From Paguma larvata (taxonomy: Eukaryota; Chordata; Mammalia; Carnivora; Viverridae), in contig CM057826.1 of the NCBI GenBank assembly GCA_030068075.1, positions 72,513,312 to 72,577,311 on the forward strand: a stretch of DNA of 64,000 bases, read 5' to 3'. This document shows positions 27,401 to 41,300 of the stretch, piece by piece; the first letter of the stretch is position 1, and each line of letters starts with the position of its first letter. The notes below the pieces were generated by a model, which made no database searches, was not told the DNA's origin, and was given only the letters and a program-made list of their open reading frames with translations. Made by a program: the position numbers and the translations under genes.

Positions 27401-30400
27401 TGTAAAAGATGAAGCTGAGGGGAAAACTGGAGGAAAAGGAAAGGACTTAGGACACAATTTTCAAATTTAGTAGTGGTATTTTTTTTCTTTACTTTTTTAA
27501 AAAATAATTTATTGCCAAATTGGTTACCATACAACACCCAGTGCTCATCCCAACAAGTGCCCTCCTCTGTGCCTGTTACCCAAACTCCCTCCTCCCATAT
27601 CCCCCTCCCCCCTCAGTTTGTTCTTAGTCTTTCAGAGACTCTTATGTTTTGTCCCCCTCCCTCTCCGTGTCTTTTTTCTTTTCCCCTCTTCCCCTTCCCC
27701 ATAGTTTTCTGATAAATCTCTCAAAATCCACCTATGCTTGGAAACATATGGCATTTGTCTTTCTCTGCCTGACTTATTTCACTTAGCATAATACCCTCCA
27801 GTTCCATCCATGTTGCCACACATGGCCAGATTTCATTCTTTCTCATTGCTGCGTAGTATTCCGTTGTGTGTGTATATATGTATATATACCACATCTTCTT
27901 TATCCATTTGTCAGTTGATGGACACTTAGTCTCTTTCCATGATTTGGCTATTGTCGAAAGTACTGCGATGAACATTGGGGTACATGTGCCCCTATGCATC
28001 AGCAGTCCTGTGTCTCTTGGGTAGATTCCTAGCAGTGCTATTGCTGGGTCATAGGGCAGTTCTATTTTCATTTCTTTAAGGAACCTCCACACCGTTTTCC
28101 AGAGTGGCTGCACTAGTTTGCACTCCCACCAACAGTGCAGGAGGTTGCCTATTTCTCCACATCCTCGCCAGCGTCTGTAGTTTCCTGATTTATTCATTTT
28201 AGCCACTCTAACTGCTGTGAGGTGGTATCTCAGTGTGGTTTTGATTTGTATTTCCCTGATGATGAGTGACATTGAGCCTCATTTCATGTGTCTGTTGGCC
28301 ATCAGGATGTCATCTTTGGAGAAGTGTCTATTCATATCTTCCACCCATTTCTTCACTGGATTATTTGTTTCTCACGTGTGGAGTTTGGTAAGTTCTTTAA
28401 AGATTTTAGATAGTAGTCCTTCATCCGAATGTCCTTTGCAATTATCTTTTCCCATTCCGTCAGTTGTCTATTAGTTTTGTTCATTGTTTCCTTTGCCATG
28501 TAGAAGATTTTTATCTTGACGAGGTCCCAATAGGTCATTTTTGCTTTTTATTCCCTTGCCTTTGGAGATGTGTTACGTAGGAAATTGCTGCTGTTCAGGT
28601 CAAAAAGGTTTGTTCCTATTTTCTCCTTTAGGATTTTGATGGTTTCCTGTCTCACATTCAGGTCCTTCATCCATTTTGAGTTTATTTTTGTGAGTGGTGA
28701 AAGAAAATGGTCTAGTTTCATTCTTCTGCATGTCGCTGTCTAGTTCTCCCAGCACCATTTGTTAAAGAGGCTGTCTTTTTTCCATTGGATACTCTTTCAT
28801 GCTTTGTCAAAGATTAGTTGGCCATATGCTTGTGGGCTCATTTCTGGGTTCTCTATTCTATTCCATTGGTCTATGTGTCCGTTCTTGTGCCAATACCATG
28901 CTGTCTTGATTATTATCACTTTGTAGTAGAGGTTGAAGTCTGGGATTGTGATGCCTCCCATCTTGGTTTTCTTCTTCAATATTACTTCGGCTATTCAGAG
29001 TCTTTTGTGGTTCCATATAAATTTTAGGATTGTTAGCTCTAGCTTTGAGAAGAATGCTGGTGCAATTTTGATTGGGACTGCATTTTGCATTGAATGTGTA
29101 TTTTGCATTGGATAGTATTGCCATTTTAACAATATTTACTCTAACAATCCATGAGCATGGGATATTTTTCCATTTCCTTGTGTCTTCCTCAATTTCCTTC
29201 ATAAGATTTTTTAATAGTTTTCAGGGTAGAGATATTTTACATCTTTGGTTAGGTTTATTCCTAGGTATTTGATGGTTTTTGGTGCAATCGTGAATGGGAT
29301 TCGCTTCTTTATTTCTCCTTCTATTGCTTTATTGTTGGTGTCAATGAAATGAATGCAACTGATTTCTGTACATTGATTTTGTATCCTGCAACTTTGCCAA
29401 ATTCATGGATCAGTTCTAGTAGGCTTTTGGTGGATTCTGTCAGGTTTTCCACGTAAAATATCATGTCATCTGTGAAAAGTGAAAGTTTGACTTCATCCTT
29501 GCATATCCTGATGCCTTTTATTTTGTTTTGTTGTCTGATTGCTGATGCTAGGACGTCCAACACTATGTTAAATAGTAGTGGTGAGAGTGGACACCCCTTT
29601 CGTGTTTGTGATCCCAAGGGGAAGGCTCTTAGTTTTTCCCCATTGAGGATGATATTAGCTGTGGGCTTTTCATAAATGGCTTTTATGATGCCTAAGTATG
29701 TTCCTTCTATCCCAACTTTCTTGAGAGTTTTTATTAGGAAACGATGCTGTATTTTGTCAAGTGTTTTCTCTGCATCTGTTGATAGGATCATATGGTTCTT
29801 ACCTTTCTTTTGTTAATGTGATGTTAGCAGTGATATTTAAAATTAGAAGTGATACAACATATTTGAGAAATATTTAATTTGGATAAAAGTGCAAGCTTAT
29901 TACTTTGACGTTCCTCATGCAAAATATTTTAAAAATTAGGATTATGTGCAGATTTCCAGTCTAGGAAACTAAATGAATGACAGTCCATTAACTGAGATAA
30001 GATATTCAGGAAGAGAATGCTTAGACTGAAGATAATTAGTACAATGTTAAACATGCCTTATGTAAAGATCGTGTGAAATGTCCAAGTAAATATTTCCAGC
30101 AACGAGAGGAGACAGATGATAGGAATAGTCCAGAAATTTAGTTCTCAGTCTTCCCAATTATTCTAGTAATTATACAGAGTGATAGGGAAAATAAAACACA
30201 CATGCGTGTGTGCATGTGTGTGCACACACAGACACATACTATAGGTTCTGTATACTTATGAAATTGGTAAAATATCACAAAGTTGAAATTGCATGTGAGT
30301 ATTGGGAAGCCAACTTGTAGATTCACAAAGATGTCCTAGAGACTAACATGAAATGTGGGGAAAATCTCAATATACACAGATCTCCTGATCTCTGGCATAT

Positions 30401-33400
30401 ATTTCTGCTTAGAAGGAGAAGGCCCCACCTTAGAATGGAAGTATTGGGAGCACAGCCTAGGTAGATAAATCAATATAGACTCTCTCTGGAAGTAATGAGA
30501 GAAAAGGCTTGGAAAATGCACAGGTGGTCTACACATAGCAGACCTTGAAAAAGTGCCAGCAAAATATTACTTCTATAAATGAATACATCACCTTGGGAAG
30601 CAAGAAATGTGAAGAGATCTCAGAAGCACATGGCTTGGAGTTGAAGTTCTTTTGAAGCAGGCCATATTTGGAGAGGCAGAAGAGGTGGAACCACACATAC
30701 GAACCATATTTAAGTCCTCGGCTATGTCACAGGGGAGATAACTTCAGTTTTGAAGCTTGGAAACCCTGGCTTATGTTTCATTCTCACAACCTGCCTCTAA
30801 TTTAAGAAAACTCATCTCATTAAAATATGAATAAGTGGGAAAGCAGAAGGTTCTGCCTATGTAAAAAAATAACTATGGTAAAAGAAATGAAAGTTATTAA
30901 GCATTACTTTACTGTACACAATGAAAACTCAGTAGAAAAATTGTTCATGAATCAGATAAAAATTTAAATGTAGCTATATATAAGCTTAAGGTAAAAAAAA
31001 TTAACAATTATGGCCAAAAATTGGGAAAAATAGCTAGCTGAAGGAGGCTATGGAATGCAAACTGCCAGAACTCAGAAACAAAATTAAAAGGAAAAGATTC
31101 AGAAATGAAAACTAAATTATAATATAGAAAGAAGAAAGGAAGGAAGAAAAGACAACATAGAAACCAAATGCAGGGCATAGAAATAAGGGGGGGGGGCAGA
31201 GAGAATGAATAATATAAAATAAAAATAAGAGAAAAGCATTAGAAAAGAGGGACAAAAATAGGAAGAAAGGAAGATACAACATACAGATAATTGAAGTTCC
31301 CAAAGAAGAAAGCCAAAACAATCCAACAATAAATATTTAAATCTTTGGTTAAACTTTACTGAAATAATGATATTTAGTAAATACTGAAATAATAAGCAAT
31401 AATAATAATGAATAAATACTGAAGTAAAAAAGATTTGCATTTACATTTTGTAATGGCACATGAAGTATAACTAGGGAAATTGACACAAAACAATAAATAC
31501 TGAGATGTAGGATAGTAAAATTGTTATATTTAAAGGTGAAGAAATAGTCCTCTGTCATCTAAAAAAGAGAGGAAAGCAAAAACGTTTGGCACCAGATTTG
31601 TCCCCAGCAGCATCGCTGAGGAAAGAAAATGTCAGCTAATTATTTTATCATCAACAAACTGCCCTACAATTACACACAGCTTTGATATGGCAGAACCTGG
31701 GAACTGTTGTTAAGAGATACTTCTTCAGAATTGACAACATGACAAGTTATAATTAGCCAAGATATATGATTAGGAAAACTTTGACAAAAGGTCCATTGAG
31801 CGTTGGATAAATTAAACCAAACAGATTTAACTACTTATATTTACTAATATATTTTCTAAATTTAATTAATTATCCTAGAACTAAGATATATACTAATCTG
31901 AGCCTAAAGGTAACAAAGTAGAATGCAATGTAATATGCTTTGATAAAGTAGAAATTATAAAACTAATAAAAATGGGGGAAGAAAACAGATCAAGAGAAGA
32001 ACAAGCTTGTCGGATGCCTACTGGATAATAAATGGGGAGTCAAGAGAAATCATCTATCAACATTATAATTAAGCATAATATATTCAGAAGAATGCACAAA
32101 TCACAGGTATACACTCTATGGATTTTTTACAAAGTGAAGATACCAGTGTATTCACAGTCCAGTTCAAGGAATCAATAATTCTAAGTATTCCAAAAGTCCT
32201 TCCACTAACTCCTTTCTTGTCACCAACCCTTTCATCACTTAAGGTTACCATTATCCTGACTTCTATCCTGGATAGATTAGTTTGTTCTGTTTTAACTTAA
32301 TGCGTATAGGAGATGGTAGCACACAATCATTTGTGTCTGCATCGCGTTAGTCAACACTAGGTTAGTAAGAGTCATTGTTGCATATAAAATAAATTCATTT
32401 TCATTGCCCTATAGTATGCTGTCCAATCATATTTTCTAAGATAATGAAATGTTTTGTATATCTGGTGTCCAAAATAGTAACCTCTAGCCACATCTGCATA
32501 TTGAGCATTTGAAATACTGTTATGTATGAATGAGGCACTGAATTTTAAATTTTATTTAGTTTTAATTGACTTAAATTTAAGTAAGGACATATGGCTAATG
32601 GTTACCAAAATGTATAGTGTAGTTTTCTAGTAGTCCATTGCATGAAGATACTAAAATTTGTCCATTTGTTCTATAGTTAATGTTTCCAGTTTAGGGCTGT
32701 TATGATTACTGTTTCTGTGACCATTTTTCTACTTGTCTTTTGGGAAGCATGAATAGATTTCTATTGAGTTCACATATTTTTATATGTGAACAGAATTGCT
32801 AGGTCATAGTATTTACATATACTGGGCTTCTTAACAAATTTTAAAAGTATTTGCACAAACCCATTCTTCTAGCAGTCTGTGATTGTTTTTAACTTGAGCA
32901 ATTTTGATGAGTATGTGTTAATATTTTATTGTGATTTTAATTTCCTTATTCAGAGGACTGATATTATTGAATATATTTTCTTTTACTTATTAGACATTTG
33001 AATATGCAATTTTGTCAAATGTCAGTTTGATTATTTTTTCTTTTTTTGCAGTGGGTTGTCTATTATTAATTTGCAGGGTTTCTTTCAGTATAGTACCTAT
33101 ATGCCAAGGTGGGGGTCGTTCAACATATATATTTGTAACAAATACCTTTTCCAACTCATTGCCTTGCCATCTCAACTGTGATGTCATCTTTTGAGTGAAA
33201 AAATTTTTATTTCTTTTATATCTTTGTATTTTTTTAAGTTATTTATTATTTATTTTGAGAGTAGACAGTGAGGGGCAGAGAAGAAGAGAGAGAGAATCCC
33301 AGGCAGGCACTGTCAGTCCGCACTGTCAGTGCAGAGCCTGATATGGTTCTTGAATTCATGAACTATGAGATTATGACCTGAGCCAAAGTCCATTCTTAAC

Positions 33401-35323
33401 TGACAGAGCCACCCAGGCACCCCACAAATTTTTGATTTTAATGTCCTGTTTAAGAAATATTTCCCTAACCAAAATTATGAGGACGTTTCCTATGTTATTT
33501 TAATGAAAATTATAAAATCAGTAATGCAGCTGGAAATAATTTTTTACTTAAAGACTCTCATTTCCTGAGTCATCTGGGTGGCTCAGTCAGTAAAGTGTCA
33601 ATTTGGGCTCACGTCATGATCTCACGGTTCATTCAAGCCCCACATCAGGCTCTCTGCTGTCATCACAGAGCCGGTTTCAGATCCTCTGTCCCCTTCTCTC
33701 TCTGCCTGTCTCCCACTTATACTCTCCCTCTCTCTCTCTCAAAAATAAATATATTTTTTTAAAGGTTATCTTTTCCCTATAGCAATGTGCCAATAGACTC
33801 TATATATGTGAGTCTATTTCTGTACTCTATTCTGTTCCGTTGGTTTATTTACATATCCTTCACCAGTATTACACATTATTTATTTATTTTTCATTCATTC
33901 ATTCATTCACTCATTCATGCATGCATGCATGTATTCATCCATGCATTCATTCATTTATTCATGTATTCATTTATTTATTTTGAGAGAGAGACAGAGAGAG
34001 AGACAGAGCATGCACTGGGGAAAGGCAAAGAGAGGGAGAGAGAAAATCCCAAGCAGGCCTGCGCTTCAGCACTCAGTCTCATCAAGTTTGAAATTATGAC
34101 CTGAGTGGAAATCAAGAGTTAGTCGCTTAACCAACCCAGCAGCCCACGTGTCCCCAATATTACTCTATCTTAATCGCTGTATAGTTGCTGTGAATATTTA
34201 TATCAATCTTTGTTGTAAGTCCATCTTCAAGTTTTTCTTGGCCATCATTGTATTTCCAGGTGATTGATATCCCTTAGTCAGTGTCCACAATAACATGATG
34301 AGATTTTGATCAGAATATCTTTGATCTATTTGAGAGAATTGTTATTAACACTGAATTTCTTGATCAGTCAATGAGGTGTGTATGTTCTTTATGTATTTAA
34401 ATCCTCGTTTATTTCTTCTAACAATTTTTCATAATTTTCATTTTCAGGATGGAGGTTTTATACCTCTTTCATTAGATTCATTCCTAGGTAATTAATGTTT
34501 TTGATACTTTATATAGCATAGTTTAGTATAATTGTTTATTGCTAGTATGAAGAATGCAGTTCATTCTTGTGCTGGATTTTGTATTCCGTGACTGTGCTTC
34601 TATTAATTTCTAGTGGTTAGTTGGTAACTTAAGAATTTCTGTGAATATAATCATGATCTGCAAATAATGATTTTTATTCTTTTCCAGCCCTTATACCTTT
34701 TCTTTTCTTACCTGCTGAAACTATCCTTTACAATTCTGAATAGTAGTAGTGATGTTACTATTATGTTTTTTTATGCCTATCATAATGATGGCTTCTGATA
34801 TTTCATTGTGAGATGTGAATTTTGCTGTAGATTTCACCATTAAGTGTAGTACTGATACCATCTATCAGAATAAGCCAGTTTTCTTTCATTCCTCATTCAC
34901 TTTTTTTCACTAAGGCTTTTTTAAAATGAATACATTTTGAAATTTATCAAATGCATGATATTGATGCATATGTTGAAATGATCACAATATCATATTTCTG
35001 CTTTACTCTATGAATAAATTGGATTAGGTCAGTTGATTGATTAAATTTACTAATATTTTGTTTAGTGTTTTTGCATCTGTATTCATGAATAAGTTTACCT
35101 TAAAATTTTTCCCTTATTAATGTGCTTGTTAGGTTTGGCCTTAATGTGTTCTAGTCTCATGAAATTAGTTGGGAGATATTTCCTTTTTTTTTTTTTGTAT
35201 CTGGACTATTTTATGAAGGTGTATATATATATATATTTTTTTTTTTAATTAAATGTTTGAAAGAATTCACTTGTGTTGTCACCAGGCATGGGAATTTCTT
35301 TATGAGGTTTTAAATGGAATGCC

Positions 35324-35382
<59 letters not shown>

Positions 35383-38300
35383 CTAATCTTTTTGCATTTA
35401 TCTTTATAATTTCTGTCATTTTATTTTTCATCTATTATGTTTTTATTTTATTCACATATATCCTCTGTGTATTTGTGTATGTTCCTTTTCTATCCAAATA
35501 TTTTTATAGCTGCATCCCAAAAGTCTTAACATGTACCTTTCTCATTCTTTCAATTCAAATATGCCTTTCAGTGTATTTTTTACAATTTTAACCATATGTT
35601 ATTTAGAGGCGTATGGTTTAATTTCTAAATATTTGGAAATTTTCTTGTTATATTTTGTTATATATCTTATATTTACATAGATATAAATATACTTAATATT
35701 CCATTTATTTTCAGTTTGAGTCCACTGTGTTCAGAGAGCATATTTTTATGTTTTTTTTTCCTTGAAATTTCTTTGGACTTACAGACTATTCAAATTTATA
35801 TTTATTATGGTGCATTTGTCCATTATTTCTTTCATTTTTGCTGTATATATTTTTTGAGGCTATATTATTTAAAAACAAACTTAGAATTGCTACAACTTCT
35901 TGCTTTATTGACACTTTTATCCCTTGAAATATTTCTTTTTATCTATAAATACTTTTTGTCTTAGACTTACTTTTTCTGACATTAACATTGCTTTATCAGT
36001 ATATTTTTATTACGATAATGTATACTATTCTGTTCTATTACTTTCAATCTTTCTCTGACTATATATATTTAAGATATATCTAGGGGCGCCTGGGTGGCTC
36101 AGTTGGTTAAGTGGCCGACTTCGGCTCAGGTCATGATCTCACAGTCTGTGAGTTCAAACCCCGCATCAGGCTCTGTGCTGACGGCTCATCAGAGCCTGGA
36201 GCCTGCTTCAGATTCTGTATCTCCCTCTCTCTGTGCCCTTCCCCTGCTAATACTCTGTCTCTATGTCTCTCAAAAATAAATAAACATTAAAAAATATTTA
36301 AAAAAATATATCTAGTAAGCAGTATATAGTTGACTTGAAAAAAAATCCAGTCTAACAACTTAGTTTTTAAACAAGAGCATATAGAGTATTAAATTATAAA
36401 TAACTGCTGGTGTGTTTGGATTTTTCTCCCATTTTAGTGTTTATTTCCAAATATTTTCTACTTGTTCTTTTACTTCTTTTGAATTAAGTTATTTTAGTTT
36501 TCATTATTTCCCCTTTATTATTTTGCTAATTATGCATTATTTTATTCTTCTTGTAGTAGTCAAGACATTATGAGAGTATATACAGTTTATTAGAGTCAAA
36601 TTGAATTAGTACTTTTGCCACTTCTTGGATAATTCAAGGATCTAAGAATATTTTAACTCCATTACCTCTCTTCCAGCCTTTTGTTATTGTCACATATTTT
36701 TGATGCTACATAAATTTTATAACCTAAGGGTGATACGCTATGTATGTTTAATATCATATTATCAGAATCTCTTTATTTTTTCCTGCATTTTTGTACTTTC
36801 TTCCAAAAAATTATTTTACTATGGTTCTGTTGAAAATTAATTTTGTTCATTATTTTATTTGTTTAAAAATGTCTTGGGGCTCCTGGATGACTCAGTCAGT
36901 TAAGCCTCAGACTCTTCACTTCCACTCAGGTCATGATCTCTGGGTTTGTAAGATCCAGACTCACGTCTGGCTGTGTGCCGACAGCACAGAGCTTGCTTGA
37001 GATTCTCTCTCTCCTTCTCTCTCTGCCCACCCCCCACTCGCATGTATGCTTTCTCTCTCTCAAAATAATAAACTTCTTTAAAAAGTCCTTAAATCACCTT
37101 TATTATAAAATTATATTTTGTTTGCTTATGGAATTTCAAGTTATTGGTAATTTTAGTACTTTAAAAAGAAATATTGGGGCACCTGAGTGGCTCAGTTGGT
37201 TAAGCGGCCGACTTCATCTGGACTTTAACTTTCAGCTGGACTTCTATGAGAACATTTTATTACTGTTCCTTTGAATGTAACATGCCTTTTTCTCTAGATG
37301 CTTTTAACATTTTTTCCTTGTCTTTGGTTTTCAGCAATTTTAGTATGATATTCCTTAGCATGATTTTGTTTACGTTTATGCTGCATGGAGATTTAAAATT
37401 TTCTTATGGCTTTGAAAGACAGGCTTGTTGTCTTTTCCTATTACCTCTTATGATGGTAAGTGTATTCATTTGCTAGGCTGTCATAGAAAGGTACCACTGA
37501 ATGGGTGGCTTAAACAACAGCTATTTATTGTCTCACAGCTCTGGAGGCTAGAAATCTGTGATCCATTTGTAGGCAGCCCTCCTGAGGTCTGTGAGAGAAA
37601 GATCTGTTCCAGAGCTCCTTGGCTTGTGGATGGCCATTTTTAATCCGGTCTTTACATTGTTTTTGCTCTGTACATGTCTGTGTCCATATTTTCTCCTAAT
37701 AAAGACATCTGTCATATGGAGTAGGCCAACTCAATTGACCTCATTTTATTAATTACCTCTCTAAAACCCTGTCTCCAGTGTGATGGCATTCTGAGGTACT
37801 AAAGTTAGGATTTCACCATATAAATTTTGGAGGGGACACAATTCAACCCATAGCAGTAACAAACCATCCCCAATATATCACTTAACAATGCCACATTATC
37901 TTCTTGATTCTGTGAGTTGACTGGGTTCAATAGAGTAGTTCTTGACTGGGGTTTCTCATGAGCTTGTGGTCAGATGCCACATGACACTTAGTCATCTGAT
38001 AGCATGACTGGACTGGATTTCCAAGACAGCTGACAATTCAGGCAAATTTTGGTGGGAGCCTAATTGGGGCTGATAGGCCATAAATAGCTTCTTTATGTGA
38101 CCTGTACTTCTGCTAGCAAAGTATTATAGTTCCAAAAGGGATGTCCCAAGTCTTAGTGTTCCAAGGGACCCAAGCGTAAGCTACAAGGCATAAGCAGCAA
38201 GGCTTTATTTGACCTAGCCTAGAAGTCCAAGAATGTTACTTTTCTACATTCTTTTTGCTAAAAAAAATCATTATGTTTCAGGAGGAGGGTCGTTCGGTTC

Positions 38301-41300
38301 CACTTTTTGATGTCAGGTACAACTAGCATGTATACAAAAAAAAAAAAAAAAGGAATTAATGACCACCATTGTGTGTGATATCTTTCATTGACTTAGGAAA
38401 AGTCTTATGTATTATTTCTTCAAATATTTCTTCTGCTCTATTCTTTCTCTACTCATCTTTGGGATATTAAACCTTTTTACTGTGTCTATGTGTCTCTTAC
38501 TATCTTTTGCATTCTGTTTTCGTTTGTTTTTATGCTCTGTGTTTCAGACTAAAGTTTTCTCACTTTTCTAATTTCTGATATATTAATCCTATCTCTATCT
38601 GTTTTTCCAGTTACCTACACTCTAGTTTACTAATTATATTTTCATCTGTGTCTAATGAGCTATGAAACTCACCTATTGAGTTCTTAATTCTAATTAGTGT
38701 ATTTTTCGGTTATAGAATTTCATTTCTGTTTAATAGATTCTAGTTCTCTGAAAAAATTCTCTATCTTATCATTTATTTTATTGGGTATATTAATTCCCCA
38801 AATTTAAAATCTCTGTTAGGTATCTAGTATCTGAATATTCTTTAGAACTATTATATTGTAATTTTTTCTCTTCGCCCTGTCTTTTATAATTTCTGTAATT
38901 ATTTTTAATCATATTTGTAATTTTGTATACTAAAAACAAAAGAGGCTAGACACATTACTGTAAATTTTTTTTACAATAGCTTTATTTAAACACACATAAT
39001 TGGGACAGTTCCTTGTAATCCAAAAAGGATTGGATTTGGTTTGAGGATGGATTTAAGTTTCTAAAAGTCCTCATCAATATCCAGATTGCTTTTATCCTAG
39101 GGTATAGTCTATCAAGAAATCCTGAGTGAAAGAAAGGTACATTAAACATAGGATCCTTCATTCTTGGTGAGAGTTGGACTCTAGTGTTTGTCTTCCAGTT
39201 ACAATAAAACTTACAAGAACACACACACACTCAGTTAAAATTAATTTTTAACCTATATTAACTGAAAAATGAAAACATAATAAGGTCTGTAGTCTGATTA
39301 ACAGAAATAAGTGAATGTCATTTTCCTGGGTTAATATTATATAATAGTTACATAAGCTTTCATCACTGGGAGATTCTGGGTCAAGGAACACATGGTACTT
39401 TGTACTACTTTTACAACTACCTGTCAGCTTCAAAAATAAATGATTTCAAAATAAAAAGTAAAACATAAAAAAAAAACCACTCATGTACATATACACACAC
39501 GAATGTCACAAAAATAGACTGTCTTGAACAGTTGGCGAAGATATATCCAATATATGGATAAAAGACCTAACATCACCAATATATCAGTTTTCCTTGAGTT
39601 GATAATTTTAGTGTGATAATTACTAGAATAGAAGTATTGAACTTTAAAATCTGATTTTAAATCTCTTAGGGAAAAATAACAAGCAAGAATAGCTTGGGAA
39701 TCTGAAACAAAGGAATGCAATAGTATTATAAGCTAAAATGTACCATAAAATTTTAATTATTAAAACAATATAGTGTGAAGGAGCAACAGACTCGTTGAAT
39801 AAGTGATTGCATTTTTGCACATGAAACATAATGCAACTAAAAAATTAATAGGGAGGAGCTCTGTATTCATGTAGGAAAAGATCTTTAGAATATATTGTTA
39901 AATGAAAAAAGACAGAACAGTAAATATAGTATGCTACTTCCCGTGAAGAAGGAAAGGAATATAGAGATATGCATTTACAGTTATTTGTGAAAGAACACTA
40001 GGTATAAAAAAGAGTGTGATTAAAATGGTAACCTAAAGGGATGGGGTAGAAATAGAGGTAGATGAGAGCAAAGGTAGAAGCAAGTAGGTTTCTCTAGCAT
40101 TTTCTCTTTACATTGTTTTGTTTCCAAAGCATGTAATTGTACTACAAATTCAACAAATAAAGTTTAATTTTAAAAATACAGTAAGATTCAAAGTCGAAGA
40201 CATAAATTGTGAAATCATTGCCAAATAAATGATAACTAAAGTCAAGGAAGAGGGGTAGGATGGAGTTTGTAGTAAGCCAATGGTCCTACAGTGGGCCCCA
40301 AGAAAAGATGGGTTACATGATAAAAATCATATATTTAAAGGCAGAAAAAGACAGAGGACTAGACAGATTAAAATTCCAGAGAGAGCAGAAGTTTTTAGAG
40401 GTGAATTGGAGTCTAAAGCTGTCCTTGAGATTCTTGGCTAATTCTTGATGAAGGCTAGATGCTGACAGTCTGGACCTCATCCAGGTAGAGGGTCACCACT
40501 GGGAGCAAGCAAAGTGACAGAATTTTTGGTGATCACATGGGGCTAAGAATGACAAAATTATTTTTCCTCTGTAGTAATTTTTTGAAATCTGATGCTGTGT
40601 GAGGAAAGTCTAAACAGAAAATCATCCTAACTTGTTTGTATCTCTGCATCGGGTTCTCATTAATAAAACTTCTTCAATTCTTTCCTTTCCATCCCTTATT
40701 TAAAAAAAAAAAAAGTTTATGTCTTCTCAACAGAGCCCAATGCGGGGCTTAAACCCACATACGAGATCATGACCTGAACTGAAGTCGGCTGCTTAACTGA
40801 CTGAGCCACACAGGCGCCCTCCACCAAAAAAAAAAAAAACGTGTTTTGATGAATAAGTATTTAATTATAATTTTAAAACACATTGCAAGAAAACGCAGAA
40901 AAATTCAATGAGAAAATTATGGGACAGTCTAACTCTACATGAGGAATCAGAGAGGGTTGTTCCTGAAGAACTGATATTTAAGCTGAGCCCTGAGGGATAG
41001 GGGATGAGTATTCACACTGGGAATGACAGACGTGAAGATTCTGAGTGGGAGAAGTAGGTTTATAAGATTATCGTGATGTAGAATGTCATGAACAAGGAGG
41101 GTGATGAAGGCAAAAGTGAGGTATAAAGTGGCCTACAATAAGATCGATGTGATAAGGCTGACCCCTGTAAATTTTTTTTGCAATTCTAGATTTTATCATA
41201 AGAACAAGGGGAAGCTGTTGAAGGATCCTAGTAGAGGTAGTGAAGTGATCAGAATTTCACAGTAAAGAAAAATCACTTTGGCTTTTAGGTGGAGAGTGGG

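Larger units (their letters stand above)
32110..38930 (-). repeat. Large old antisense L1 mosaic carrying SINEs and an LTR
   Basis: Reading the + strand, the 3' end complement (32118-32330) is followed by TCTAGCAGTCTGTGATTG and TTGTGATTTTAATTTCCTTA, then TCATTCCTAGGTAATTAATG at 34480 (ORF2 complement) and CTTACTTTTTCTGACATTAA at 35970. From 37216 to 38930 come 5' parts such as TGTCTTTGGTTTTCAGCAAT and TGTATTATTTCTTCAAATATTT. Interrupted by SINEs near 33240, 33567, 33960, 36084 and 36876 and by the LTR at 37461-37855. It may be more than one L1 copy. Confidence 0.55.

Noticed and set aside
33787..34104. Histidine-rich 105-residue ORF
   Set aside because: Encoded by the (CATT/CATG)n tract and a SINE; low complexity only.
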